Positions 25,384 to 34,002 of a DNA stretch of 64,000 bases are shown piece by piece. How positions within the stretch are numbered: position 1 is the first letter of the stretch; every line of letters begins with the position of its first letter. Location of the stretch: assembly GCF_001890385.1 (NCBI RefSeq), contig NZ_CP018225.1, positions 118,641 to 182,640 on the forward strand, read 5' to 3'. Made by a program: the position numbers and the translations under genes. This DNA comes from Tardibacter chloracetimidivorans (GTDB taxonomy: Bacteria; Pseudomonadota; Alphaproteobacteria; Sphingomonadales; Sphingomonadaceae). The notes beneath the pieces were generated by a model that was not told where the DNA came from, did no database searches, and saw only the letters and a list, made by a program, of their open reading frames with translations.

Positions 25384-26610
25384 ATGGCCGAAGATCCATC
25401 CTCCGTTTCGCGCCTTCTGCCGAGCGCCGATCTCACGCCGGAGAAAGACGAGATCCTGCACGAGCGCGGTATCGAGCCGATCGGGGGGATGACGCCTTCC
25501 AAGCGCAATACCGCCCTCATCTTTGCCGGCACGGCGATGGTACTGGGCATCCTGTGGGTTAATTCCGGGACGAGCCAACAGGGCTCCAATCGTGACCTCA
25601 CTGCACCGGGCGGGGCGGCCCAAGAGCGGCGCGATATCGTGGCGCGGGAAACCGTCGATTACGCGGCGGTCGCTCCGCAGCCGAGACCGCTGGGCGCAGG
25701 CGGGAGCGATCCCAACGCACCTGTGCTCAATCCCGCAGCAGGGGTTCCTGGCCCCGACGGTCAGATCGTCCCTGCCATGCAGCCCGGTGCGGCGCCAGGA
25801 CCGACAGGAGGGACGGGCGCCCGGCCCAACCTCGCCGACCGGGCGCGACGGTCGACACTCATCGCCTATGGCGGGCGCGATCTCGGTGGGGAGACCTCGC
25901 AAGGTCCGGCGGCGGCCTCGGGCGCGCAACCGACCGAAAATTCAGGAACGCCAGGGAGCGCTGAGGGCGGGGCGCCCAATGCGCTGGATCTTCTGCGGCA
26001 AAGTTCGGCCGTAGGCGAAGCGCGAGCCTCGATGCTCCCCAATCGCAATTTTCTGATCACTGCGGGGACATTGATTCCCTGCACCCTTCAGACGGCCATC
26101 AATTCCGCGCAGCCTGGATACACGTCCTGCATGATCCCGCGCGATGTCTACTCCGAGAATGGCCGGGTCGTGCTCATGGAAAAGGGCACGCGCGTGCTCG
26201 GCGAGTATCGCGGAGGTATCCAACAGGGTCAGAACCGCCTCTTTGTGCTTTGGACCCGGGCGGTGACGCCACAAGGCGTCCGCATCGACCTTGCCTCGCC
26301 TGGGTCAGACGCGCTCGGCCGCGCCGGGCTTGCTGGGGCGGTCGACAGCTTCTTTTGGGCACGGTTCGGCGGCGCGCTCCTGCTCTCGCTCGTCGATGAC
26401 GCCGCCTATATTGCCGGGCAGGCCGCATCGAGCGGCAACGGCAATTTCAACAATGTCACGCGTGCGCCGAGCGAAGGGGCCGCGATCGCGCTCCAGAACA
26501 ACATCAATATCCGGCCGGTGCTGAAAAAGAACCAGGGCGAGGAGGTCGGTATCTTCGTCGCCAAGGACTTCAACTTCGCCGATGTCTACAATCTAGAGCT
26601 GCGGCGGTAA
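25384..26610 (+). CDS. virB10: VirB10-like core channel protein
   Basis: 408 residues. A cytoplasmic N-terminus and a single membrane helix (NTALIFAGTAMVLGILWV, about 39-56) precede a Pro/Gly-rich linker (about 60-200). The TrbI/VirB10 domain follows (NRNFLITAGTLIPCTLQTAINSAQPGYTSCMIPRDVYSENGRVVLMEKGTRVLGEY ... VGIFVAKDFNFADVY). It spans both membranes. Confidence 0.95.
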   Translation: MAEDPSSVSRLLPSADLTPEKDEILHERGIEPIGGMTPSKRNTALIFAGTAMVLGILWVNSGTSQQGSNRDLTAPGGAAQERRDIVARETVDYAAVAPQPRPLGAGGSDPNAPVLNPAAGVPGPDGQIVPAMQPGAAPGPTGGTGARPNLADRARRSTLIAYGGRDLGGETSQGPAAASGAQPTENSGTPGSAEGGAPNALDLLRQSSAVGEARASMLPNRNFLITAGTLIPCTLQTAINSAQPGYTSCMIPRDVYSENGRVVLMEKGTRVLGEYRGGIQQGQNRLFVLWTRAVTPQGVRIDLASPGSDALGRAGLAGAVDSFFWARFGGALLLSLVDDAAYIAGQAASSGNGNFNNVTRAPSEGAAIALQNNINIRPVLKKNQGEEVGIFVAKDFNFADVYNLELRR

Positions 26611-26613
26611 GCC

Positions 26614-27618
26614 ATGCGCGACACCGCCGTCCTTCGTCACTACCTCGAACCGCTTCTTCCGTTGCTGGAGCCAGATGATGTGACCGAGCTCGTCATCAAC
26701 CGTCCGGGCGAGGCGGGAATCGAGGACCGGCAGGGGTGGCGATGGCATGAGCTGTCCGAACTCGACAGCGAGTGGCTTGGAACGCTCGCCGTCGCCGCGG
26801 CAAGCTTCACGCACCAGGACATCGATGGGCAGACCCCGATCTGTTCGACCGTCCTCCCAGGCGGCGAGCGCTGCCAGATCGTAATCCCGTCGGTGACGCC
26901 GAGCGGCTGCCCGTCCTTTACGATACGCAAGCCCTCGACCGTAACCCTGCCGATCGACCAGCTCGCACGCGCTGGCCTCTTTGACACGACGCGCGCGAGC
27001 GCCCGGGGCCTTACCGAAACCGACGCCGAGTTGGTGGCACTTCGCGATGCGGGCGACTGGCCGGCCTTCTTCAAGGTCGCGGTCGCCGCGCGCAAGAATA
27101 TCCTGGTCAGCGGTGCAACCGGGTCCGGCAAGACGACCTTGGCGAAAGCGCTCATCCAGCTCATCCCGCCCGACGAGCGACTGCTTACGATCGAGGACAC
27201 ACGCGAACTCATCGTGCCCCATCGCAATGTCGTTCATATGGTCTATTCGAGCGAGGGGCAGGGCCTTGCAAAGGTCGGTCCCAAGCAACTTCTCGAGAGC
27301 GCGCTGCGCATGCGCCCGGATCGGATCCTGCTGCAGGAGCTGCGCGACGGCACCGCGTTCTTCTACCTGCGCAATGTCAATTCGGGGCACCCTGGGTCGA
27401 TCACCACGGTGCATGCCGGCTCTGCGGCGGGTGCCTTCGAGCAGCTGACGCTACTGGTCAAGGAATCCGAGGGCGGCCGAGATCTCGCGCGCGATGATAT
27501 CCGCGGACTTTTGCGAATGCTCATCGATGTGGTCGTCCAGACCCGGCGCCATGGCGGCCGCTTCGAGGTCGAAGAGGTCTACTTCCACCCGAAGGTGGGC
27601 GATGCCGGTGCAGCGTAG
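26614..27618 (+). CDS. virB11: VirB11 traffic ATPase
   Basis: 334 residues with Walker A GATGSGKTTLAKAL (about 165-178), the Asp box LLTIEDTRELIVP, Walker B-like RILLQELRDGTAFFYLRNVNSGHPGSITTVHAG including the His box. It is a hexameric ATPase at the base of the channel. It overlaps the virD4 start by 17 bp. Confidence 0.95.
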   Translation: MRDTAVLRHYLEPLLPLLEPDDVTELVINRPGEAGIEDRQGWRWHELSELDSEWLGTLAVAAASFTHQDIDGQTPICSTVLPGGERCQIVIPSVTPSGCPSFTIRKPSTVTLPIDQLARAGLFDTTRASARGLTETDAELVALRDAGDWPAFFKVAVAARKNILVSGATGSGKTTLAKALIQLIPPDERLLTIEDTRELIVPHRNVVHMVYSSEGQGLAKVGPKQLLESALRMRPDRILLQELRDGTAFFYLRNVNSGHPGSITTVHAGSAAGAFEQLTLLVKESEGGRDLARDDIRGLLRMLIDVVVQTRRHGGRFEVEEVYFHPKVGDAGAA

Positions 27619-29566
27619 CTTCTGGATGATCGGCCTGTCCGTTGCCGGCGGCACCTTATTGTGCTGCGCCATCGCCGTGCTGGTTGCCCTCTTTGGGCTG
27701 GGCCAGATCGGCTCTCACACCGACCTCACGGCCTTGCCCGCATGGCTGTGGTACTATCGGGCGGACCCACTGCTTATTCTTTGGCTAAAGCGCGGGGCGC
27801 TGGCGGGCGCAGTTGTGGTCGGGCTCCTCGCGATTGGGATTCTGCGCCGCGGGCCGGCATTGCACGGCACCGCCCGGTTTGCGCGCGAAGGCGAGATCCG
27901 GCGGGAGGGCCTTCGCGCCGCGTCCGGCATCGTTGTCGGCCGCAAGGCTGGACGTTTCCTGATATTCGGCGGGAGCGAGCATGTTCTGCTCGAGGCACCC
28001 ACACGAGCGGGCAAGGGCGTGGGCGTCGTCATTCCCAATCTGCTGACCTGGCCAGATTCGGTGGTCGTGCTCGACGTGAAACGGGAGAACTGGGGCGCAA
28101 GCGCGGGGTATCGTGCACGGGCCGGCCAGGCCGTGCATCTGTTCGATCCGCTCGACGCGGAGGGGCGGACGGCGCGGTACAACCCCCTGGCGCACATCAG
28201 ACGGACTGATGACATAGAGGTCGTCAACGAGCTGCAGAAGATCGCGGGCATGCTTTTCCCCGCGCCCGAGCGATCCGATCCCTTCTGGGCGGAGGCCGCG
28301 CGAGCGGCCTTTGTCGGCGTCGGCGCCCTGGTCGCATCCAACCCGGGCCTGCCCTTCACCATCGGCGAGATATACCGCCGCCTCACGAGCGGGGATCCCA
28401 AGAGCGACCTTCCCGCAACGCTTCAGGAAGCCCGCAGGGTGGGCCAGCGCCTCAGCCAAGCGTGCGTGTCCGCGATCCAGGATTTCACCTCGGCCTCGGA
28501 CAACACCTTTTCCGGGATCAAGCAGACCATCACCGCGCGGCTCAATCTCTGGCTCAACCCCATGGTGGATGCCGCCACCTCGGAAAGCGACTTCGACCTG
28601 CGCGAGGTACGGCGTCGGCGCATGTCGATTTACCTTGGCGTGTCGCCCGACAATATCGACCGCATCGCGCCGATCTACAGCCTGTTCCTGCAGCAACTCG
28701 TGGATCTCAACACCCGCGATCTTCCTGAGGGCGTGACCAATGTCCCGGTCCTGGTCCTGCTCGACGAGTTCGCCAGGCTCGGCAAAGCCTCGGTGATTGC
28801 GAGCGGCTTTTCCTATGTCGCCGGCTATGGCCTACGTCTGGTCCCGGTCATTCAGAGCCGATCCCAGCTTCGCGCAATCTATGGTCCCGATGTCACCGAC
28901 GAGATCATCGCCAATTGCGGGCTCGAGGTTGTCTTCACGCCCAAGGAGCTAAAGGTCGCGAACGAACTTTCCGAACGGCTCGGCTTTTTCACGATGAGCG
29001 TGAAATCCCGCAGCCGCACCATCCACGGGCTGCTGGCGAACCGAAGCATCTCGGAATCCGACCAGCGCCGCGCACTCTTGCTGCCGCAGGAGCTGATGCA
29101 GCTACCCAAGAGCGAGCTCCTGCTCCTCCGCGCCGGCATCCCGCCCATTCGAGGTCGCAAGATTGCCTATTACCGGATGCCGCGCTTCACGCGGCGAGTG
29201 ATCGCTCCGCCCGTGCTGCCCGCCCGTCCCATCGCGGCAATGCTTTCTTCCCCCACTCCGGCTTTAGAGCAGCACGGTGCTGGCACGCCTGGGCTGAGTG
29301 GCACCCGCCGGCAACCGGCGACGAGCTCGGGGAACGCCATACCGGAGGAAATTGCGATGCGGGAAATGACCGAGGCCGAGCTTTCAGGCGCGGCAGAGAT
29401 CACGGACGACATGCTGGTTCTGGGTGACCTGGCCGAACTGCCGCCGCCGGGCGACGAGGCTGCCGCAATCGCCTTCGTGACGGCGATGGTCGAGCGGGCA
29501 GTTTTACCACCGACCGGATCGGCATCCACGTCCCTCATGCAGGAAAGGGCAGCCCATGTCCGCTGA
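27602..29566 (+). CDS. virD4: VirD4/TraG type IV coupling protein
   Basis: 654 residues. Two N-terminal membrane helices (GGTLLCCAIAVLVALFGLG and GALAGAVVVGLLAIGIL), Walker A APTRAGKGVGVVIPNLLTW (about 140), Walker B VPVLVLLDEFARLGK, and the all-alpha region. A linker-like tail of about 110 residues follows the TraG core. It brings the relaxosome made by the relaxase encoded at 38.1-39.2 kb to the channel. It overlaps the LPD7 gene by 11 bp. Confidence 0.95.
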   Translation: MPVQRSFWMIGLSVAGGTLLCCAIAVLVALFGLGQIGSHTDLTALPAWLWYYRADPLLILWLKRGALAGAVVVGLLAIGILRRGPALHGTARFAREGEIRREGLRAASGIVVGRKAGRFLIFGGSEHVLLEAPTRAGKGVGVVIPNLLTWPDSVVVLDVKRENWGASAGYRARAGQAVHLFDPLDAEGRTARYNPLAHIRRTDDIEVVNELQKIAGMLFPAPERSDPFWAEAARAAFVGVGALVASNPGLPFTIGEIYRRLTSGDPKSDLPATLQEARRVGQRLSQACVSAIQDFTSASDNTFSGIKQTITARLNLWLNPMVDAATSESDFDLREVRRRRMSIYLGVSPDNIDRIAPIYSLFLQQLVDLNTRDLPEGVTNVPVLVLLDEFARLGKASVIASGFSYVAGYGLRLVPVIQSRSQLRAIYGPDVTDEIIANCGLEVVFTPKELKVANELSERLGFFTMSVKSRSRTIHGLLANRSISESDQRRALLLPQELMQLPKSELLLLRAGIPPIRGRKIAYYRMPRFTRRVIAPPVLPARPIAAMLSSPTPALEQHGAGTPGLSGTRRQPATSSGNAIPEEIAMREMTEAELSGAAEITDDMLVLGDLAELPPPGDEAAAIAFVTAMVERAVLPPTGSASTSLMQERAAHVR

Positions 29567-30425
29567 GAAACCCGAGAGTTCGCGGGGCGCTAGGAAGCGC
29601 AGCAATGCCATTTCAATCGGTGAGGCATCGCCATCGGGCCGTTCCGAAAAACACGGCCCTGATGCTCCCGAACCCCTGGGAAAGAAGGAAAAGGGGCAGC
29701 GGCCGCCCCGATCGGTCTCGACCGGCGACATGCCGGAGACGCTGCAAAAACGCTACTTCTCATCGACCAGCAAATGGTCAGGCGAGCCTGCCTACTTTAC
29801 GACGGCTCAGGCCAAGGAGCCTGCATTTCGGGACCAAGGGAGGCGCCTTGTCACTTCGAGTGACAGTGAGGAGGTCGTGCGTGATCTCGTCGCGATCGCC
29901 CGGCATCGTGGGTGGACGAATGTTCACCTTACTGGCAGCGAGGCCTTTCGCCGGGCAGCATGGCTGGAGGCCAACCGCCAAGGGCTCGACGTGCGAGGAT
30001 ATCGGCCGAACGAGCGCGATCTGCAGGAGCTGGATCGCCTCAAGCTTGGCAATGACCGCAACAGCATCGCGCCGGCGGCCGTTCCGTCAGTCACCCGGGA
30101 GTCCGGCCGAGATCAGTCCCAAGCTCACGAGCGCTCGGCTCGATCCCGAGCTGCGGCGTCCGTGGGCAGAAACGAGCGAGCCGCGCAAAGTCAGTTGCGG
30201 GTGATCGAAGCGGTAGTGCGAACCGCACTGTTCGACAATCCCGAAGCGATCTCGCGCGTGATGAAGGTCGCGACCACCACACTGCAAAACCACGTTGACC
30301 GAGGTGATCAAATTCGTCCTGCCCTGCTCAGGGCAGGGCGCAACAGGAAGGGTCTGGACGTTGCGCCCAACCGAAACGAATCCTCGAGAGTCCATCCACC
30401 TGTGCAGCGATCTCGCAGCCGGTAG
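29556..30425 (+). CDS. LPD7-domain protein (large polyvalent protein-associated domain)
   Basis: 289 residues. A basic, disordered N-terminus is followed by an LPD7-like segment: LQKRYFSSTSKWSGEPAYFTTAQAKEPAFRDQGRRLVTSSDSEEVVRDLVAIARHRGWTNVHLTGSEAFRRAAWLEANRQGLDVRGYRPNERD (about 63-155). The remaining tail is charged and low in structure. LPD7 is usually fused to relaxases; here it is a separate gene after virD4. Its role is likely in DNA transfer but is not established. Confidence 0.75.
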   Translation: MSAEKPESSRGARKRSNAISIGEASPSGRSEKHGPDAPEPLGKKEKGQRPPRSVSTGDMPETLQKRYFSSTSKWSGEPAYFTTAQAKEPAFRDQGRRLVTSSDSEEVVRDLVAIARHRGWTNVHLTGSEAFRRAAWLEANRQGLDVRGYRPNERDLQELDRLKLGNDRNSIAPAAVPSVTRESGRDQSQAHERSARSRAAASVGRNERAAQSQLRVIEAVVRTALFDNPEAISRVMKVATTTLQNHVDRGDQIRPALLRAGRNRKGLDVAPNRNESSRVHPPVQRSRSR

Positions 30426-30493
30426 CGCAGTTTGCCCCGTTTACGGCTGTCGGAGGACCAATCATTCACCGATTGATAAATTTCTGTTTCATA

Positions 30494-30529
30494 TTTTCAT
30501 GAAACTCTGATTTATTGTTTTCATGAAAC
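30494..30529 (+). promoter_or_regulatory. Tandem operator of the RHH regulator
   Basis: TTTTCATGAAAC occurs twice, at 30494-30505 and 30518-30529, exactly 24 bp apart, each with the palindrome TTTCATGAAA. A half site GTTTCAT lies at 30486. The second copy covers the start codon of the RHH gene. The AT-rich setting (30466-30530) contrasts with the region. Autorepression by the RHH protein is inferred. Confidence 0.6.
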
Positions 30530-30720
30530 AAGTTGAGGCTCGCAGCGATGCCGATGACGAGCATCTTCAAATCCAGGTCCCAGGGGTGACCAAGCGCGAT
30601 CTTGGTCAGCGAGCGCTCGACGCTCGCGAACCCATCCGCATGATCGTGCTGCGCGCGCTCGAGGCCTACGGCGTAAATGTGCCGCCTGAGGCAATCTCCG
30701 ACCGTCGGAAGCGCAACTAA
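30523..30720 (+). CDS. Small ribbon-helix-helix-like regulator
   Basis: 65 residues. After a short acidic N-terminus, HLQIQVPGVTKRDLGQRALDAREPIRMIVLRALEAYGVNVP fits an RHH fold: a beta strand (LQIQVP), helix 1 and helix 2 (RMIVLRALEAYG). Similar small proteins act as partition or toxin-antitoxin repressors. It starts inside a tandem palindrome and is joined to the MazG gene by a 1-bp overlap (TAATG), so it is the probable regulator of the MazG-UDG pair. Confidence 0.65.
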   Translation: MKQVEARSDADDEHLQIQVPGVTKRDLGQRALDAREPIRMIVLRALEAYGVNVPPEAISDRRKRN

Positions 30721-31898
30721 TGTCAGGCGAGTTCGAGGCGCTGACGATCGACGACTACGCCAACCAGGCTGCCCGGACGGACCAGCGTAGCGGGAAGAGC
30801 GCTCTGGGTTTCTCGATGCTCGGATTGTTCGGCGAAGCGGGCAGTCTTCTGAGCGAGGCGAAGAAGAAACAACGCGATGCTGCCTCTTACCTCGGATATG
30901 CCGATGCCGTTGCCGAGGAGCTCGGCGACGTTCTTTGGTATTTGGCGGCCGTCGCGCGCCGCAGCGCACTGGCGCTAAGCGACATCGCGGCAAATGCCGC
31001 GAGGGGCGACGACGAGTGGCGGGCTGGAAACAACGGTGCCTTGAGCTTCCATGCGCTCCAGCCAGCCCACATTCCGCTAGCCAAGGCGCCCATGCCGCAG
31101 TTCGAGCACACGCTGCTCGCGCTCGCCGGCGAGGTCGGCGTCCTCGTCAATAGCTTCCAGTTGGGGACGTTGACGCGAGACAAGGCGATGCTCGCTCGCC
31201 AACTCGTGGCGGTCATGCGCAGGCTAATCCAGGCCGCCAACGATTCCGGGGTCACGATCGAGGCGGCCGCCGTCAAAAACCTACATAAGATCTTTGACCG
31301 CTGGCCCCGCGAGAAAGTTTATCCGGCTCCGTTCGATGCCATGATGGACCCCGAAGAGCATCTCCCACGGCGGATGACGATCGACGTCTATGAGCGCAAG
31401 GTTCGCGGACAGACCTTCGTCTATCAACGATCGAGTGGCGTCTACGTCGGTGATCGGCTCACCGACAATGCGGTTGAACCCGACGATTATCGCTTCCACG
31501 ACGTCTTTCACTATGCGCATGTCGCGGTCCTGGGCTGGTCGCCCGTCATCCGCGCATTGCTGCGCTTGAAGCGCAAGAGCGACCCGAAGCTCGATGATGC
31601 GGAGGATGGTGCGCGGGCGATCCTGATCGAGGAAGGCGTCACCTCGTGGATTTTCGGCCAGGCCCAGCAGCTTCGCTACTTCGACAAGGTAAAATCAGGC
31701 GGGCTGCCGCTGGACATGCTCAAGCATGTCCGCCAGTTCGTCGTCGGTTACGAATCCGAACGCTGTCCGCTGTGGCTCTGGGAGGAAGCGATCCTCCAGG
31801 GCTACGCGGCCTTCCGCTTCCTCCAGAAACACCGGCGCGGTCGCGTCACGATCGACTTCGCCCATCGTCGCCTGCTTATCAAGGAACTGCCGTCATGA
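30720..31898 (+). CDS. MazG-type nucleotide pyrophosphohydrolase with a large C-terminal domain
   Basis: 392 residues. The first all-alpha NTP-pyrophosphatase unit shows the metal-binding pattern LFGEAGSLLSEAKK ... VAEELGDVLWYLAAVARR (about residues 35-80). A second, degenerate unit (LLALAGEVGVLVNSFQLG ... LARQLVAVMRRLIQAANDSGVTIEAAAVKNLHKIFDRWP, about 130-200) lacks part of the acidic set. The C-terminal half (about 215-392) has a conserved-looking YRFHDVFHYAHVAVLGWSPVIRALLRLKRKSDP ... ILIEEGVTSWIFGQAQ region with His, Asp and Glu residues of unknown fold. It would hydrolyse an (altered) NTP. ATGA overlap with the UDG gene. Confidence 0.78.
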   Translation: MSGEFEALTIDDYANQAARTDQRSGKSALGFSMLGLFGEAGSLLSEAKKKQRDAASYLGYADAVAEELGDVLWYLAAVARRSALALSDIAANAARGDDEWRAGNNGALSFHALQPAHIPLAKAPMPQFEHTLLALAGEVGVLVNSFQLGTLTRDKAMLARQLVAVMRRLIQAANDSGVTIEAAAVKNLHKIFDRWPREKVYPAPFDAMMDPEEHLPRRMTIDVYERKVRGQTFVYQRSSGVYVGDRLTDNAVEPDDYRFHDVFHYAHVAVLGWSPVIRALLRLKRKSDPKLDDAEDGARAILIEEGVTSWIFGQAQQLRYFDKVKSGGLPLDMLKHVRQFVVGYESERCPLWLWEEAILQGYAAFRFLQKHRRGRVTIDFAHRRLLIKELPS

Positions 31899-32599
31899 CC
31901 CCCAAGCATTTCGTTTCTACTCTGGCGGCAACCGAACTTCCTTCCGTTTTCAATCCCTGGCGCGATCGCTGCGCCGTTCATGACCGGCGCGACGCGGCGG
32001 CCAAGCGGCGCGATAATCTGGAACGGTTGCTGATCGCTGCCTTGGATGCAAAGGTCGAGACCATCTGGATTGCCCGCGACCTCGGTTATCGCGGTGGCCG
32101 GCGCACGGGCGTTCCCCTCACCGATGAGGTCCATCTCGACCGGGCGGGTGCGTTGATGGGCGGCATCGCCCTTCAACGTGCGACGCAAGGCCCGGCGGTC
32201 GCCGAGCGGACGGCGGCGATCGTCTGGCGCGTGCTCGAACAGATCGGACAGCCGGTCATGCTCTGGAACGTCTTCCCGTTCCATCCGCATGAAGCGGGCG
32301 ATCCCTTGTCGAACCGTTGTCATACCCGCGGAGAACGCGAGGCGACCTGGCCTTTGCTTCAAGCGCTGATTGCCATGCTCAACCCCCGGCGCATCGTTGC
32401 GATCGGGCGCGATGCTCACCTAGCCCTTGGCGATGTCGGTATACCGACGACGGCCGTCCGCCATCCGAGCTATGGCGGGCAGCGCGACTTCATCGAAGGC
32501 ATGTTCGCGATGTACGGGATCGACGGTGGCGCTCTCGAAACGCCGCGTCTGCCGTTGGAGGCGCCTTATGCTGCCGCGAGGACTTGCGCACTCGCCTGA
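31895..32599 (+). CDS. Uracil-DNA-glycosylase-superfamily protein
   Basis: 234 residues. It shows the pattern of a UDG subfamily: FNPWRDRCAVHD near the start, TIWIARDLGYRGGRRTGVPLTDEVHLD (the usual GEAPGYRG is altered to ARDLGYRG), AAIVWRVLEQIG, LWNVFPFHPHEAGDPLSNRCHTRGER, IVAIGRDAHLAL and VRHPSYGGQRDF. The changed first motif may alter catalysis or base choice. It overlaps the MazG gene (ATGA) and its last 34 bp overlap the 3' end of the convergent ThyA-like gene. Confidence 0.75.
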   Translation: MTPKHFVSTLAATELPSVFNPWRDRCAVHDRRDAAAKRRDNLERLLIAALDAKVETIWIARDLGYRGGRRTGVPLTDEVHLDRAGALMGGIALQRATQGPAVAERTAAIVWRVLEQIGQPVMLWNVFPFHPHEAGDPLSNRCHTRGEREATWPLLQALIAMLNPRRIVAIGRDAHLALGDVGIPTTAVRHPSYGGQRDFIEGMFAMYGIDGGALETPRLPLEAPYAAARTCALA

Positions 32600-33345
32600 T
32601 CGCAGCGCGCAAAAAGCTGCTGGAGATCGCCGCGATTCCATTTGCCGGTGTCGATTTCGGCGTGGGTAGAGACGATTGTCATTGGTCCGAGACCGACCCC
32701 TCCCTCTTTGGCAATGAACGATTGCAACCTGCCCAGCCCAATCAGATTGCCCAGTAGCTTTTCGATGTAGAAATGGTTGCGGTAGAATGCCGTCATGGCG
32801 ATCCGGCGTTGATCGCCTTTGCCGATCAGCTTGAGGCTCGCGAAGCTCAGACACTGCCCGCCGTAAGGCGAATCGTTCACGTCGCGGGCAGGGTCGAAAA
32901 CGCTCAGTTCAAACTTGTTGAGCGCGCGCACCTTTGGATTGCGCAGGCGCTCGACGATCCCCCAAATCTGGTTGATCGGCGGCCCGTCAAGTTGGGGTAA
33001 CTGCATCATTCGCTCGAAATAGTAGCCTGACCAGGCTTCCTTCAACCTGACCTTTGGAAGCACATTGTCCCGGAACCGATCGAAGAAGAGCGGCGCGCCG
33101 TGGCGGTGGTAGAGCGCTGCCGGAAAGATGGTGTTGGCGACCGTCTCGATCGGCTTTTTGCCCCGCCCGGCAAGGAAGGCATCGACCTCGGCGACCACGG
33201 GATCTGCAAGCGTCGCGCGCGCCGAGGGATCGGCGACGTCGATGATGACGTTGTAGGCTTGGTGGCCGGGGGCGCCATCGACGACGCGCACCGCCTCGCG
33301 CCACGCGGAAACGCAGTCAGGCTGCGAGGGTACTGGAAGATACAT
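32566..33345 (-). CDS. Thymidylate-synthase homologue
   Basis: 259 residues. It shares the thymidylate synthase core: SPYGGQCLSFASLKLI with Cys165 at the place of the nucleophile (PCH in ThyA), then the block FYRNHFYIEKLLGNLIGLGRLQSFIAKE (like the FLGVPFNIASYA region) and GPMTIVSTHAEIDTG (like LGDAHIYLNH). It is clearly diverged from housekeeping ThyA. It may act on another pyrimidine nucleotide, as phage hydroxymethylases do. Last gene of the leftward operon; it overlaps the C1-peptidase gene by 29 bp. The reaction is unproven. Confidence 0.72.
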   Translation of the reverse strand: MYLPVPSQPDCVSAWREAVRVVDGAPGHQAYNVIIDVADPSARATLADPVVAEVDAFLAGRGKKPIETVANTIFPAALYHRHGAPLFFDRFRDNVLPKVRLKEAWSGYYFERMMQLPQLDGPPINQIWGIVERLRNPKVRALNKFELSVFDPARDVNDSPYGGQCLSFASLKLIGKGDQRRIAMTAFYRNHFYIEKLLGNLIGLGRLQSFIAKEGGVGLGPMTIVSTHAEIDTGKWNRGDLQQLFARCDQASAQVLAAA

Positions 33346-33997
33346 CGACTGCCTCCATCAAATTCGCGGTGGCGAAGAGCCGCGGCGCCAGGAACCGTTC
33401 CGTCAGCCAGGCATGTCCGTCCATGCCCCATCCCGCACCCCAGCTATTGCGAACGAGAATTGCAGTGGCACCATCGACTTGGCCGTGCCCAACCGCGATT
33501 ACGGCATGACGCTGGCTCGGTTCAGGCTGTTCGTCATTGGCGGGATCGACGATGCCATCGTCCGTCGGCATGAAGAACGAGCGCGACAGCATCGTCAGGA
33601 TCACGACCGGCCGGCCTTGGTCGAGCAAGGCGATGATCGAGGCGAGGTTCGCTCCGCCCGGCTGGCCGTCTCGCCCATAGCGTTCACCCACGGCGGACGG
33701 CGGCTTCCACGAGCCATAGTCTTCGGGGACGGCCTGGAGGTAGGGCCAGCCCTGTTCTTCGGGTTGGCCGTCGCTGCGCAGCGCATCGAGCATCGCCGAC
33801 AGCAGCGCGCCCTGCGCCGGCGATCGGCCCGCACGCCGCTGCGCTTGGTAAAAGGCGAATTCGCAGGAAAGCGGTGCCCAACCGTCGCGTAGGCCGGCAT
33901 GGGCATCGCTTGCCGCAAAGGCCATGCAGGTGGGCCGCGCGCCTTGATCGCGCGCAGCACCAAACAAGGGCCGAAGATCGGTCGTGATCTGGATCAT
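33317..33997 (-). CDS. Papain-like (C1) cysteine peptidase without propeptide
   Basis: 226 residues. The full papain catalytic set is visible: Gln18 and Cys24 in RDQGARPTCMAFAASDAHAG, His164 in SQRHAVIAVGHG, Asn184 in VRNSWGAGWGMDGHAWL. No signal peptide and no inhibitory propeptide, so it should be made as an active or otherwise controlled cytoplasmic enzyme, which is unusual in bacteria. It lies between the metallopeptidase gene (5-bp gap) and the ThyA-like gene. Confidence 0.85.
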   Translation of the reverse strand: MIQITTDLRPLFGAARDQGARPTCMAFAASDAHAGLRDGWAPLSCEFAFYQAQRRAGRSPAQGALLSAMLDALRSDGQPEEQGWPYLQAVPEDYGSWKPPSAVGERYGRDGQPGGANLASIIALLDQGRPVVILTMLSRSFFMPTDDGIVDPANDEQPEPSQRHAVIAVGHGQVDGATAILVRNSWGAGWGMDGHAWLTERFLAPRLFATANLMEAVDVSSSTLAA

Positions 33998-34002
33998 AGG
34001 AG

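Noticed and set aside
32317..32757. 146-residue plus-strand ORF overlapping the UDG-like gene end
   Set aside because: Frame shadow; UDG motifs are in the other frame.
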